A stretch of DNA of 64,000 bases from JAGVSR01 sp963786675 (GCA_963786675.1 CAWAZY010000002.1:322368-386367), one strand, 5' to 3'. Shown: positions 18,539 to 28,543, numbered from the stretch's first letter. Translations and numbers: made by a program. Notes: generated by a model not told the origin, from the sequence alone.

Positions 18539-19486
18539 ATGCTCGGCCGTACTGCAAACGATCTGTTCTGGCTCTCGCGCTACCTGGAGCGCGCGGAGAA
18601 CATGGCGCGCCTCCTCGAGGTCGGCTACCGTATTGCACTGCTGCCGCACGAGGCCGAAGCCGATAACGAGGAATGGCGCTCCACGCTGCAAAGTGCCGGT
18701 TGCGAGGCAGGGTTCCTGGCCAAGCATGAGCAGCTCACGACCCGCGCCGTCATTGATTACCTGCTATTCGACAGCGGCAACCCATCCAGCATTCGTACAT
18801 GCATATCGACCGCACGGCGCAACGCACGCGCGCAGCGCACGGCCATCACGCGCGAAATGTGGCAAAGCCTGAATGGCGCCTGGATCGACTTCCAGGCCAT
18901 CAATCCCGATGACATCACGTCCGACCGTCTGCCGACCCTGCTTGATTGGGTCAAGCAACGCTCAGCGGCATACCGGGGGGCGCTTCTGAATACGATTCTG
19001 CGCAACGATACGTACTATTTCAGCCAGATCGGCACGTTCCTGGAGCGGGCGGATAACACGGCGCGCATTCTCGACGTGAAGTACTACGTCCTGTTGCCCA
19101 GCTACGCGATGATCGGCTCCAGTGTCGATACGATGCAATGGGCGTCGATCCTCCGTTCAGTGTCGGCGCACCGCAGTTACCGGTGGGTCTATAAGGACAG
19201 CTACAAGCCTTGGAAGGTTGCCGACTACCTCATTCTGAAGCCGGAGATGCCGCGATCCCTCCGGGCCTGCTACGGCGAGATTTGCGACGCCGTAACGGGC
19301 CTGAAACACACCTACGGCCAGACGGACCATTGCCTCCCCGTTGCACTCGAAACACTGGCCATATTGGAAAACAGCGACATCGACACCATCTTTCAATCAG
19401 GACTGCACGAGTTCTTGAATGATTTCATCGCGCGCAACAACCGCCTCGGCGCCGACATCGCCGCGGCCTATCACTTCAACGGCTGA
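18539..19486 (+). CDS. Alpha-E domain protein (DUF403)
   Basis: A 315-residue, mostly alpha-helical protein starting MLGRTANDLFWLSRYLERAE, the family hallmark. Other conserved parts are RTCISTARRNARAQRTAITREMW, FSQIGTFLERADNTARILDVKY and CYGEICDAVTGLK. The ATG at 18539 is chosen because the conserved start begins there; the open frame upstream overlaps the ATP-grasp gene. It almost always occurs beside the ATP-grasp gene and is sometimes fused to it, so it probably works in the same complex. Biochemical activity is not established. Confidence 0.93.
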   Translation: MLGRTANDLFWLSRYLERAENMARLLEVGYRIALLPHEAEADNEEWRSTLQSAGCEAGFLAKHEQLTTRAVIDYLLFDSGNPSSIRTCISTARRNARAQRTAITREMWQSLNGAWIDFQAINPDDITSDRLPTLLDWVKQRSAAYRGALLNTILRNDTYYFSQIGTFLERADNTARILDVKYYVLLPSYAMIGSSVDTMQWASILRSVSAHRSYRWVYKDSYKPWKVADYLILKPEMPRSLRACYGEICDAVTGLKHTYGQTDHCLPVALETLAILENSDIDTIFQSGLHEFLNDFIARNNRLGADIAAAYHFNG

Positions 19487-19492
19487 GGTCCC

Positions 19493-20305
19493 ATGCTACT
19501 CGCCATCAAGCACCGGACGACCTACCGCTACGACACCGAAGCGAACTACGCGATCGAAACGTTGCGCCTGACCCCACCGCAGTTCGACGCCCAGAAAATC
19601 GTGTCTTGGACGATCAACGCTCCTGGCATCGAGAACGCTGCCCGCTTCCGTGACGGTTTCGGCAATCTGGTGCATCTGACCGCGGTCGATCAAAAGCACG
19701 ACAGCATCACCATCGAGGCCAACGGCGTGGTGGAAACCTTCGACTGTGTCGGCGTCGCCCGTGGCTTGGCGGAACCGACGCCTATTCGCGTCTATCTCCG
19801 GCATACCCCCCGGACCGCGCCCGACGCCGCGATCACCGATCTGGCGCACGGCTCGAAGGCCGGCTGCCGTCTCGATCAGCTGCACCGCCTGATGCGCGCC
19901 GTCCGCGATGCGGTCGACTATGAAATCGGGAGCACGAACCCGCACACCAGCGCGGCGGAAGCGCTTGCTGACGGCAAGGGCGTCTGCCAGGACCATGCTC
20001 ACATCTTCATCGCGGCGGCGCGCGTTCTCGGAATTCCGGCCCGCTACGTCAACGGCTACTTTCTCGCCGGCACGCCCGATCCCTCAGACGCGCACCACGC
20101 CTGGGCCGAAGCCTGGGTCGACGGCCTGGGCTGGGTTGGCTTCGACCCCGCCAATCTGGTCTGCCCGACGGAAAGCTACGTGCGCCTCGCGACCGGCCTC
20201 GATGCCCATACGGCCGCCCCTATTCGCGGCACGCGGCGCGGGGGCGAGAATGAGACGCTTGACGTCGTCGTCGAAGTCCAGCAGCAAGGCGCCCAGCAAC
20301 AATAG
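19493..20305 (+). CDS. Transglutaminase-like cysteine peptidase
   Basis: A 270-residue protein with the bacterial transglutaminase N-terminal beta domain (HRTTYRYDTEANYAIETLRL) and a core with an intact catalytic triad: C165 in GVCQDHAH, H202 in HHAWAEAWV and D218 in GFDPAN. In bacteria such proteins are usually peptidases or amidases rather than cross-linkers. It starts 6 bases after the alpha-E stop. In the system it may cleave or transfer the peptide link made by the ATP-grasp enzyme; that is inference. Confidence 0.94.
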   Translation: MLLAIKHRTTYRYDTEANYAIETLRLTPPQFDAQKIVSWTINAPGIENAARFRDGFGNLVHLTAVDQKHDSITIEANGVVETFDCVGVARGLAEPTPIRVYLRHTPRTAPDAAITDLAHGSKAGCRLDQLHRLMRAVRDAVDYEIGSTNPHTSAAEALADGKGVCQDHAHIFIAAARVLGIPARYVNGYFLAGTPDPSDAHHAWAEAWVDGLGWVGFDPANLVCPTESYVRLATGLDAHTAAPIRGTRRGGENETLDVVVEVQQQGAQQQ

Positions 20306-20350
20306 CCCACCAACACGTGCGCCGAACGCCCGGCCCGCCTGGACCTTGAC

Positions 20351-21083
20351 ATGACCTACTGCGTTGCCATGCGCCTCGACCGGGGCCTCGTATTTGCGGC
20401 CGACACGCGCACCAATGCCGGTGTCGATCACGTGTCGCAGTACCGCAAGTTGCACTACTGGCGCAAAACCGGCGACCGTGTGATCGTACTCCTCACGGCG
20501 GGCAACCTCGGAATAAGCCAATCCGTCATCAGCATCTTGAACGAACAGATGGCCGACGAACTCGGTCGCACCCGATAGCCTGATGACGGTGACCTCGATG
20601 TATCGCGCCGCGCGCCTTGTCGGTGATGCCGTGCGCGAAGTGCGCCGCATCGACGGAGACGCCCTTGAAGCGACGCGTAACGGATTTTACGCGTCCTTCA
20701 TTCTCGGCGGACAAATCGGCACCGCGCCGCCGCGCCTTTATCAGATCTACTCCGAAGGTAATTTCATCGAAGCCTCGGACGACGCGCCGTATCTGCAGAT
20801 CGGCGAGCACAAGTACGGCAAGCCCATTCTGGACCGCGTCGCGCGCCCGTCCATGCGGCTGGGTGAGGCGGCGAAACTGATGCTGCTGTCGTTCGACAGC
20901 ACGTTGCGCTCCAACCTATCCGTCGGCATGCCCATCGATGTTCTGATCTACGAACGCGACAGCCTGGATGTCAGCCGTTCGAAGCGGATCGAACAGGACG
21001 ACCCTTATTTCAAAAGTCTGTCCACGTCGTGGGCCGAGGCTCTGCGGGAAGCCTTCGCGAAAATCGAGGAATTCAAGGTCTGA
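20351..21083 (+). pseudogene. Anbu-type proteasome-like protease, one apparent frameshift
   Basis: Anbu is a self-assembling relative of the proteasome beta subunit and HslV. The N-terminal part has the predicted nucleophile Thr after Met1 (MTYCVAM), AADTRTNAG with the Asp, and YRKLHYW with the Lys of the proteasome triad. A premature TAG occurs at 20576-20578, and the rest (SMYRAARLVGDAVREV, then GGQIGTAPPRL, YLQIGEHKYGKPILDR) continues in another frame. Removing one C from CCC at 20568-20570 joins them through GRTDSLMTVTSMY, giving about 243 residues, the normal length. It is the last gene of the ATP-grasp cluster. I expect the real gene to be intact. Confidence 0.85.
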
Positions 21084-21195
21084 CGCCGCCCCGATGCGGG
21101 ACGGGTGCAGCACGGCGCCGTTCTGGAGTAGTCTCCAGGCGAATCGCGGCCACGATCCCATGACCGGCCGCTAATAGGGACGCGCCCGGAAGATC

Positions 21196-22140
21196 ATGGC
21201 CAGCAGCACCGAAACCTCCCCCGCCGTCACTGAACTCCACACCGTGCGCGACTGGCTGCGCTACGGCACTTCGTCATTCCGCGCGGCGGGGCTCGTTTTC
21301 GGCCATGGTACGTCCAGCGCCTTGGATGAGGCCGCCTTCCTGATCTTGTCGGCCCTCCATCTGCCGATCGATCAACTCGAACCCTGGCTCGACTGCCGCC
21401 TAACGACAGCCGAGCGGACCCGCCTAGCTGGCCTGTTCGAAGCGCGCATCACAACCCGCAAGCCCGCTCCCTATCTCGTCAACGAGGCCTATATCCGGGG
21501 CCATAGCTTTTATGTCGACGAGCGGGTCATCGTCCCGCGGTCGTTTATCGGCGAACTGCTCGACGGCGAATTGGCAACCGCGGTTCCCGATCCGGAATCC
21601 GTCACATCCGTGCTCGACCTTTGCACCGGCTCGGGGTGCTTGGCGGTACTCGCCGCCCTCAACTATCCCAACGCCATCGTCGATGCGGCCGACCTCTCGA
21701 CCGATGCGCTTGCCGTGGCTGCGCGCAATGTGAGCGACTACGGCCTGCAGGATCGCATCCGCCTCGTGCAGTCCGACCTGTTCTCAGGGCTTGCCGGCCG
21801 CCGCTACGATCTCATCATCTCCAATCCGCCATATGTCAGCGCCGGGGCTATTCGCGACTTCCCGCCCGAATACCGGGCCGAACCCGTCATGGCCCATGCG
21901 GGCGGAGAGGATGGGCTGGATCTCGTGCGCCGCATTCTCGCCGACGCACCCGCCCATCTGGAACGCGACGGCGTCCTGGTAGTTGAAATCGGCACGGGTA
22001 TCGACATTCTCGAAAATGACTATCCGCACTTGCCGTTCCTGTGGCTGGATACAGAAGACAGCTCGGGCGAGGTGTTTGCCTTGACGGAAGCGGAACTCAC
22101 ATCGGCAGGACAAGGCGAGGCTAGAGGACGCCGCCGATGA
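21196..22140 (+). CDS. prmB: Ribosomal protein L3 N5-glutamine methyltransferase PrmB
   Basis: SAM-dependent methyltransferase that modifies a Gln of ribosomal protein L3. The 314-residue protein has the HemK/PrmB layout: helical N-terminal domain, the family stretch FYVDERVIVPRSFIGELL, SAM-binding LDLCTGSGCLAVLAAL near residue 140 and the catalytic NPPY (ISNPPYVSAGA) that holds the substrate glutamine. The sequence RSFIGELL favours PrmB over PrmC. It overlaps a small downstream frame by 4 bases (ATGA). Confidence 0.92.
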   Translation: MASSTETSPAVTELHTVRDWLRYGTSSFRAAGLVFGHGTSSALDEAAFLILSALHLPIDQLEPWLDCRLTTAERTRLAGLFEARITTRKPAPYLVNEAYIRGHSFYVDERVIVPRSFIGELLDGELATAVPDPESVTSVLDLCTGSGCLAVLAALNYPNAIVDAADLSTDALAVAARNVSDYGLQDRIRLVQSDLFSGLAGRRYDLIISNPPYVSAGAIRDFPPEYRAEPVMAHAGGEDGLDLVRRILADAPAHLERDGVLVVEIGTGIDILENDYPHLPFLWLDTEDSSGEVFALTEAELTSAGQGEARGRRR

Positions 22141-22325
22141 TGCACGCGCGCAATGATTACGAATTGACCTTGTGGCTGGCGCAGAAGCCGGGCTTCTGCT
22201 GTGGCTGCTGGTGCCTCGCTCCGGTCGATGCGCGGCGCACGAGGCGCGTACTGCGTCTGGTTCGCGCTGTCATGAAATCCTTCGAGGACGAGCGCAGGGC
22301 CGCATCCGGAGACATGCAGGCTTGA
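22137..22325 (+). CDS. Possible small cysteine-rich protein
   Basis: A 62-codon frame whose ATG overlaps the prmB stop (ATGA), suggesting translational coupling. The product is basic and helical at its end, with a tight cysteine group (GFCCGCWC). No family recognised. It could be a chance frame; the coupling and the cysteine cluster are the only support. Confidence 0.35.
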   Translation: MMHARNDYELTLWLAQKPGFCCGCWCLAPVDARRTRRVLRLVRAVMKSFEDERRAASGDMQA

Positions 22326-22387
22326 CAGCCGCGCCGTGGGCGTGACGATGCTCAGGTCCTTGAACGGCCCTGGCGAGACAGCTCCCC

Positions 22388-23393
22388 ATGCATGTGATCC
22401 GTGCCTTGATGTCCCTGTGTTTGATTTTGGGGATCAACACACCAGCATTTGCTGCCGAACCACCCATCGTCATCAAATTTTCGCACGTCGCGGCACCACA
22501 GGCTCACAAGAGCATGGGCGCTGAGCGCTTCAAGGAGTTAGCCGAGCGTTACACGAATGGCCGCGTCCAGATCGCGCTGTACCCGAATTCGCAGCTCTAC
22601 AAAGACAAGGAAGAATTGGAGGCCCTCCAGCTCGGCGCCGTCGAAATGCTGGCCCCGTCGCTGTCGAAGTTCGGCCCACTCGGCATCAAGGCGTTCGAGG
22701 TCTTCGACATTCCATATTTGTTTCGTGACACGGCCGAGCTTGCACGCGTGACCCAAGGACCGATCGGCCGCGAGCTTATTGGACCTCTTGGAGCCCAAGG
22801 GGATTGTCGGTCTCGCCTTCTGGAACAATGGCTTCAAGGTGCTGTCGGCGCAGCGGCCACTCCACAAGCCTGACGATCTCCTCGGCCTGAAAATGCGCAT
22901 TCAGTCGTCGCGCGTCATCGAGGAGCAGATGATAGCCTTGGGCGCGATGCCGCAAGTCATGGCGTTCTCGGAAGCTTATCAAGCCCTGCACTCCGGCGTC
23001 GTCGATGGAACAGAAAATCCGCCAGCCAATCTCTACAATCAAAGAATGTATGAGGTGCAGGCCCACGCGACGCTGACGTATCACGGCTTTCTAGGTTACG
23101 CCGTGATCGTCAACCGGGATTTCTGGAAATCGCTGCCGGACGACGTGCGCGAGGCCTTGCAGCGCGCCATCGCCGAGGCCACGCCCTATGCCAACGACAT
23201 GGCTGCCCGCGAAAATGATGAGGCCATGGCAGCCATGCGCGCGGTGCCCCACATCACCTTCCATGAGCCATCACCCGCCGAATTGACGGCGTGGCAGGCT
23301 GCCTTGCGACCCGTGCGCGCGCGCATGGCCGACCGCGTCAGCGCTGACCTCATCCAGCGCATCGAAGCCGTGACTGGCGCGGCCGGTGGCTAG
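22388..23393 (+). pseudogene. dctP: TRAP transporter solute-binding protein, DctP family, one apparent frameshift
   Basis: Periplasmic binding protein of a TRAP transporter. Signal peptide at the N-terminus (VIRALMSLCLILGINTPAFA), then IKFSHVAAPQAHKSMGAERF and LQLGAVEMLAPSLSKFGPLG. The frame shifts near 22776-22784; after that come IVGLAFWNNGFKVLSA, KMRIQSSRVIEEQM, VVDGTENPPANLYNQ with the family Asn region, and the C-terminal helices. Removing one base (for example one G of GG at 22781-22782) gives ELIDLLEPKG and about 334 residues, the usual size. The C4-dicarboxylate class is likely from GLKMRIQ and VVDGTENP, but the ligand is not proven. Confidence 0.87.
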
Positions 23394-23443
23394 GGACAAC
23401 GCATCATGCAGCCGTCGGGGGAGCAGGAGCGGGTAGGAGTAGC

Positions 23444-24055
23444 ATGCTGCAACGTTTGAATCGTTTCGAGGAAACGCTGATCGCGGCGCTGATGGCGGCT
23501 GCGACGATCGTCATCTTCGTCGCTGTCGTCCATCGCTACAGCCTCTCCCATCTCGGCAATCTCGTCGGGTGGGCCCGCGACAGCGGCTATGACGGCCTGT
23601 CCGAAATGCTGCGCACAATCTACTTCGCCCTGCTCTCGGTCCGTCTCACCTGGGCGCAGGAGCTGTGCATTTTTCTGTTCGTATGGATGGCCAAATTCGG
23701 CGCGGCTTACGGCGTGCGCACCGGAATCCACGTCGGCGTCGATCTTCTCGTCGATCGGCTGCGTGACCCATGGCGCAAGCGCACGATCCTGTTCGGCCTG
23801 ATGTGCGGCGCCCTGTTCACGGCCATCGTGGGGTGGCTCGGCGCGCGCCTCGTGCTGCATCTGGCCCATTCCGGACAGGTCTCCGCGGTGCTCGAAGCGC
23901 CCATGTGGCTCGTCTACCTGTGCCTGCCGCTGGGGTCGTTTCTCATGTGCTTCCGCTTCCTCGAAGTTGCCAGCCGCTTTCACGCGACCGGCACCCTGCC
24001 CCATCACACGCCGCTCACGACGACAGCGGACACGACCACGGAGCCGCCGCGATGA
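23444..24055 (+). CDS. dctQ: TRAP transporter small permease, DctQ family
   Basis: A 203-residue membrane protein with four hydrophobic helices (ALMAAATIVIFVAVVH at residues 16-31; LTWAQELCIFLFVWMAKFGA, which holds the DctQ WAQE signature; LFGLMCGALFTAIVGWLG; and a last one near residue 155). It is longer than the minimal DctQ because of an insert between helices 1 and 2. It sits between dctP and dctM and overlaps dctM by 4 bases. Confidence 0.92.
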   Translation: MLQRLNRFEETLIAALMAAATIVIFVAVVHRYSLSHLGNLVGWARDSGYDGLSEMLRTIYFALLSVRLTWAQELCIFLFVWMAKFGAAYGVRTGIHVGVDLLVDRLRDPWRKRTILFGLMCGALFTAIVGWLGARLVLHLAHSGQVSAVLEAPMWLVYLCLPLGSFLMCFRFLEVASRFHATGTLPHHTPLTTTADTTTEPPR

Positions 24056-25378
24056 CGACGGCTCTCATCTTTGGCCTGCTCCTGCTCCTCATGCTGACAG
24101 GCACGCCGGTATCCATTGCGCTCGGCTTGACGGTTCTGGCCGTGCTCTTCTTCGTCACCGATGTCCCTGTCGATGCGGTGGCGCTGAAGCTCTTCACCGG
24201 CATGGAAAAGTTCGAGATCATGGCGGTCCCGTTCTTCATTTTGGCAGGTACCTTTCTGACGCACGGCGGCGTTGCGCGACGCATGATCCGCTTTGCCGTG
24301 GCCATGACGGGACATCTGTCCGGCGGCCTCGCCATTGCCTCGGTTCTTGCCTGCGCGATTTTTGCCGCCGTCTCCGGCTCATCGCCGGCAACCGTGATCG
24401 CCATCGGCTCCATCCTGATTCCGGCGATGGTGGCCCAGGGCTATCCCCGTCCCTTCGCGGGCGGCGCCATTGCATCGGCCGGTACGCTCGGCATTCTCAT
24501 TCCGCCTTCGATCGTCATGGTGCTCTACGCACTGGCAACATCCGGCATGTCCGCCAAGGGACCGGAGGGCCAGCGTGTCGCGGCGGCTTCCGTCGACGAT
24601 CTGTTCATGGCTGGCGTCGTTCCAGGCCTTCTACTCGCGGTCCTGCTCGGCACGGTGACCTGGTGGATCGCACGGCGCGACGGCCATCCGCGCGCGCCGC
24701 GCGCGTCGTGGGCGGAAGCCTGGGACGCCTTTCGCGATTGCATCTGGGGCCTTGCCCTCATCGCCGTGGTGCTCGGCGGCATCTACGGTGGCTTCGTCAC
24801 ACCGACGGAGGCTGCCGCGCTGAGCGCCGTCTACGCGTTCGTCGTGGCGCGAGTTCGTCTACCGCGATCTGGGCTGGAACGACATACCCGGCGTTCTCGT
24901 CGCGGCCGCCAACATGAGCGCGATGCTGCTCTACATCATCGCCAACGCCATGTTGTTCTCGTTCCTTTTGACCCACGAACACATTCCGCAATCCATAGCC
25001 GACTGGATCGTGGCGCAGGGCTTCGGCTGGATCGCGTTTCTCCTGGTGGTCAATATTGTCCTGCTGGTCGCCGGAACGATGATGGAGCCGGCCTCCATCA
25101 TTCTCATTCTGGCACCGATCCTGTTTCCGGTCGCCGCACGCCTCGGCATCGACCCCGTCCACTTCGGGATCATCATGGTGGTCAACATGGAAATTGGCAT
25201 GATCACCCCGCCGGTGGGACTGAATCTCTATGTCACGAGTTCCGTCGCCAACATCGGGCTGAGTGAAACCTCGCGCGCCGTACTGCCGTGGCTCTTGAGT
25301 ATGCTTGTCTTGCTCGGCCTCGTCACATACTGGCCGGCCCTCTCGTTGACGCTCCCCCGCCTCCTCGGGCTGATGTAG
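24052..25378 (+). pseudogene. dctM: TRAP transporter large permease, DctM family, one apparent frameshift
   Basis: Twelve-helix sodium-coupled permease subunit. Begins TALIFGLLLLLMLTGTPVSI and has family blocks AVPFFILAGTFLTHGGVARR, CAIFAAVSGSSPATVIAIGS and SAGTLGILIPPSIVMVLYAL. The frame breaks at about 24847-24852; the continuation reads EFVYRDLGWNDIPGVL, then MLLYIIANAMLFSFLL and NMEIGMITPPVGLNLYV. Deleting one base of GCGC restores about 441 residues, normal for DctM. The ATG overlaps the dctQ stop (ATGA). Confidence 0.88.
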
Positions 25379-25406
25379 TAAAAAAGGGGCGCCCGCAAGC
25401 GCCCCT
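25378..25406 (-). terminator. Terminator of ppc (between convergent dctM and ppc)
   Basis: Read on the minus strand: an 8-bp stem AGGGGCGC / GCGCCCCT with a 6-base loop, followed by six T residues. It lies 34 bases after the ppc stop and directly abuts the dctM stop. Confidence 0.85.
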
Positions 25407-25439
25407 CCAATTCCCTCATCCTAGCCACGAACCGGCGGA

Positions 25440-28297
25440 TCAGCCGAAAGCGCCGAAGTGGTGCGAGATACCCGTGCCGATTTCTCGGATGAACTCGTAC
25501 GCCTGTTCCATGGGTTCGAGGATTTCCGTTTCGATACGGCCGTAATCGTCGATGCCGTGCGGCAGGTAGCTGGCCTTCTCGTGGAAGGCCGCGGAGTTGC
25601 CGCTGGTCGTCCGCTTCGGAAACACCTGCCGCATTTCCGTAATGACCTGCGGAATTTCGAGCGACAGCGCCGAGGCGAAGATCTGCGCATGGCTGACATC
25701 GCGCGTGGTGAACCGCGGCAGCTGGGCCGCCAGGATGAACACCCGCATGATCAGAGCCAGGCGGATCGCCTGCAGCAAATCCAGTTCCAGCCGGTTTTCG
25801 TCCGGCACCTTGCCGCCGTCGATGCCGATGTCTTCCAGCAGCGAGTGCAGGTCGATGGCATCGAGGCGCAGTTCGTGCACGAGACCGTTGATGGCCGCAT
25901 TACGCTCGTCTTCCATCAGGAAGCTCGACAGCGTTCTGAAGGCCCCCGTCAAATGCGGCTCACGCCCCCACGAGGCACGCATCGCCCAGAAGCCCGGATC
26001 GAATACGGTCGCATTCGCTCCCATGGCGTTGAGGCTCGACAGCTGCTTGCCGCGCGCGACCATCTCGATCAGCGGCCGCAACCGTGCCGACGATTGCGCG
26101 ACTTCCACGAAGCGGTCGCGCTCGGATCCGACCGCCGCGCCGAGACCTGCCACGACGTTGGCGATGTAGCCGAACTGCTGCAGAATGGCGTTATTCGGAA
26201 TGGCGCGCATCCGGGCGGGATCGCCACGGTCGGCTGTGGAGGCCCCTTCCATCTGCCGCTTGACCGGGCGCGAACCCGTCTTGAAGAGGAGGTTGGGACC
26301 GAAAGCGCCAAGCACCGCGCGGTAGCCCGGATGGGCGAACAAATCCTGCTGATAACCTCTGAGACGCAGCAGGAAGTCCAGCGCCAGATTGGTGTCGTCG
26401 TAAAACTCGTCTTCGATAGCCGCTGGCGTTTCACCGTCTTCGATCACGGTCGCCAGAGCGCGCATCGCCAGCGATTTGGTGGCGTAGTACATGTACCCGT
26501 CGCCGCCCTGCCAGCTCGTCTCGTGCTTCAGGGGAATACCGGCCTCCGCGAAGCGGCGGCGCGCATCGGGCGAGAAGACGTATTTGAGCCGGCTCGACAT
26601 GTGGCCCGGATGCGTCCCGCGGCCCATGGACTCGCCGTGGGTGGAGTAGATCAGCAGTTCCGCGCCGCCGAGATCATCGGCGTCCAGAACCTCGGCCAAG
26701 CCCTGATGCAGGCGTTCGATGGAGAGTGTCGCGGCGATCTGACCGATAAAGCGCCCGGCATCGGAAAAGCCGGTCTGAATGCAGATGCGCTTCCGGCCGC
26801 GGACGTAATCCTTGTAGGCCTCTTCCTCAAGCAGCCGCTCGATGAGACGCGCACCTGTTTCAAGCGCCGCCGGCGTTTCGAACAGCGGCGAAATGTCGAC
26901 CACATGCTCGACGCCGAACAGCTTGGCGAAGAACAGCGCGATCAGCATCGTCGCCGGGCTTTCGCACTCGGCGATGAGGTAACGGATCGGCGTCTCGCTA
27001 TCGACATGCTTATGGAACTGCGCGGCCAGCGCGAACTGCCGGATGGCCGTCGCCGTTTCCATATCGAGCGTTTCGAAGTTGACCGTCTCCTTGCTGGCCG
27101 AGTGGATCATCTCCACGATGCGGGCCAGAGCCTGACGCTCGGAGAGATCGCGCGTCCACGGTTCGTGGACGAAGGCGCGGAAGGCATTGTTCAGCTGCAC
27201 GGCGTTGACGCGCAGATGAATGTGCGATGTACCCATGCCCGTCTGATCGAACAGGCTCGCAAGGGCTGCCAGCTCACGCTTCGACTGTACCTGCGGCACG
27301 GCGTCGATCAACTGATCGATGAGCGCCAGATACCGGCTCTGGCGATGTCAGATTGTAGGAATCCGCTTCGGTAATGATGTTGGCGGCGTCGGCCAGCGAC
27401 TGCTTGCCTGAATTGGCGGCGACGAGGGTGTCGAGCTGCTTTTGCGCGGATGCAATCGCAAGATCGAGTTTCGCAACAACCTGACGGGCAATGCGCTGCG
27501 GCTCGCCTGCGTCTTCGATGCGGTGCTTGAGGATGATGAAGCGGGTGCGGATATCATTCAGCGCCGCGACCTTCTCCTGAAGCTTCAGAACGAAGGAGTG
27601 CGTCCACTTGATGTCGGTGCGGCCGTCAAGGTCATAGCCGACCCACGAGGCAATGGTGGCGATCTTCGGCCGGAACTTGTAGGCGCGCTCGCCGAAGCCG
27701 GCAGCGGCGACCGAATAGTAGCCATTGAGCAAGCTCTTCGAACGCGTCGCGCAGATTCTGGATACAGACCTGCACCGCTTTGTGTTCGTATTCGAGCGTG
27801 ATGGGGCTGTCGGGTCGATGCGGCAAGCCGATCACTGGATTGGCCGGCGCTTCCCCGGATGCGATTTCGACCATCCGGCGGCTGAGCGCTTCCGACAGAC
27901 CAAACGTCGGATGGGCCGTGAACACGATGCCGTTGCGCGCCCGGCTCCACCGCGCCTTGAAAGCCTCGAAGGCCTTGTCCGGATCGGACTCCGAGCCAAC
28001 GGACTTGGCCACGAAATTCGAGAAATCCTTGATGGTCGTCTGATTGTCGACGAAGCCGATCTGCTCACGCAAGCGCTTGGCCCGGCGCACGCAGGCGCTA
28101 TCCATGAGGCGGCCAGCCAGAGTTTGTAACTCGTCGAATTTGATGTCGCCGGATTCGAGCGCCCGCGACAGATAGAAGGCGACGTTGACGATGGGGTTCA
28201 ATCCAGGCGCGTCAGGGATCTGCGCGCGCATCGCTTTGAGATCGTCGCGGAGCTTGATTTCGTCGAGAGCCTCGCCCTTACGGATGACGGTGTACAC
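25440..28297 (-). pseudogene. ppc: Phosphoenolpyruvate carboxylase, two apparent frameshifts
   Basis: Carboxylates PEP to oxaloacetate, the CO2-fixing step of the serine cycle. Seen in order: the N-terminus MYTVIRKGEALDEIKLRDDL, catalytic VFTAHPTFGLSEALSRR, the region ASWVGYDLDGRTDI, then GYMYYATKSLA and RAIPNNAILQQFGYIANV. Two shifts, near 27732-27735 and 27333-27336, are each cured by removing one base, which gives DAFEELLNGYYSVAA and SPERYLALIDQLIDAV. Corrected length is about 951 residues. The gene is central to the pathway encoded next to it, so real inactivation is unlikely. It lies downstream of mtkB across a 324-base gap with two palindromes. Confidence 0.9.
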
Positions 28298-28374
28298 GTC
28301 GCTTCTCCTCCACCCAAGGTCTTGCGCGGCACGTCTGGCGCCAGGGCCACCGCCGCACGTTCATGACGGACGCG

Positions 28375-28453
28375 CTAGTGTGATCAACGAGACGTCCGTT
28401 GCATTGCTCTCGCGGCAGATCGTGACGGACGTCTCGTTCTCAAATCACACTAG
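28375..28453. repeat. Long imperfect palindrome 1 between mtkB and ppc
   Basis: Outer arms CTAGTGTGAT (28375-28384) and ATCACACTAG (28444-28453) and perfect 13-base inner arms ACGAGACGTCCGT (28387-28399) and its complement (28425-28437) enclose a 25-base loop. The structure is symmetric, so it could fold in RNA from either strand or as a DNA cruciform. No long T run follows, so it is not a standard terminator. It may be an interspersed repeat. Confidence 0.7.
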
Positions 28454-28468
28454 TAGACATTTGCTTGG

Positions 28469-28543
28469 CTCGTGTCGTTCAGATCGCGAAGTCCGCCCCG
28501 AGTGCTCGGCTGAATGAAACGGACTTCGCGCTCACAACACGAG
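28469..28543. repeat. Long imperfect palindrome 2 between mtkB and ppc
   Basis: Same architecture as the neighbour 16 bases to the left but different sequence: outer arms CTCGTGT (28469-28475) and ACACGAG (28537-28543), inner 11-base arms CGCGAAGTCCG (28485-28495) and its complement (28520-28530), loop of 24 bases. A T-rich stretch at 28551-28564 follows on the plus strand, but both flanking genes run on the minus strand. Confidence 0.68.

Noticed and set aside
20576..20578. Stop-codon readthrough in the Anbu gene
   Set aside because: The downstream sequence continues in a different frame, so readthrough would not join the two parts.
25458..27374. A 638-codon open frame on the plus strand
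   Set aside because: It lies antisense to ppc, whose conserved motifs are clear; the product has no recognisable pattern and is a high-GC shadow frame.
28375..28543. CRISPR array
   Set aside because: There are only two palindromes with different sequences and no regular repeat-spacer pattern; no cas gene is in the window.
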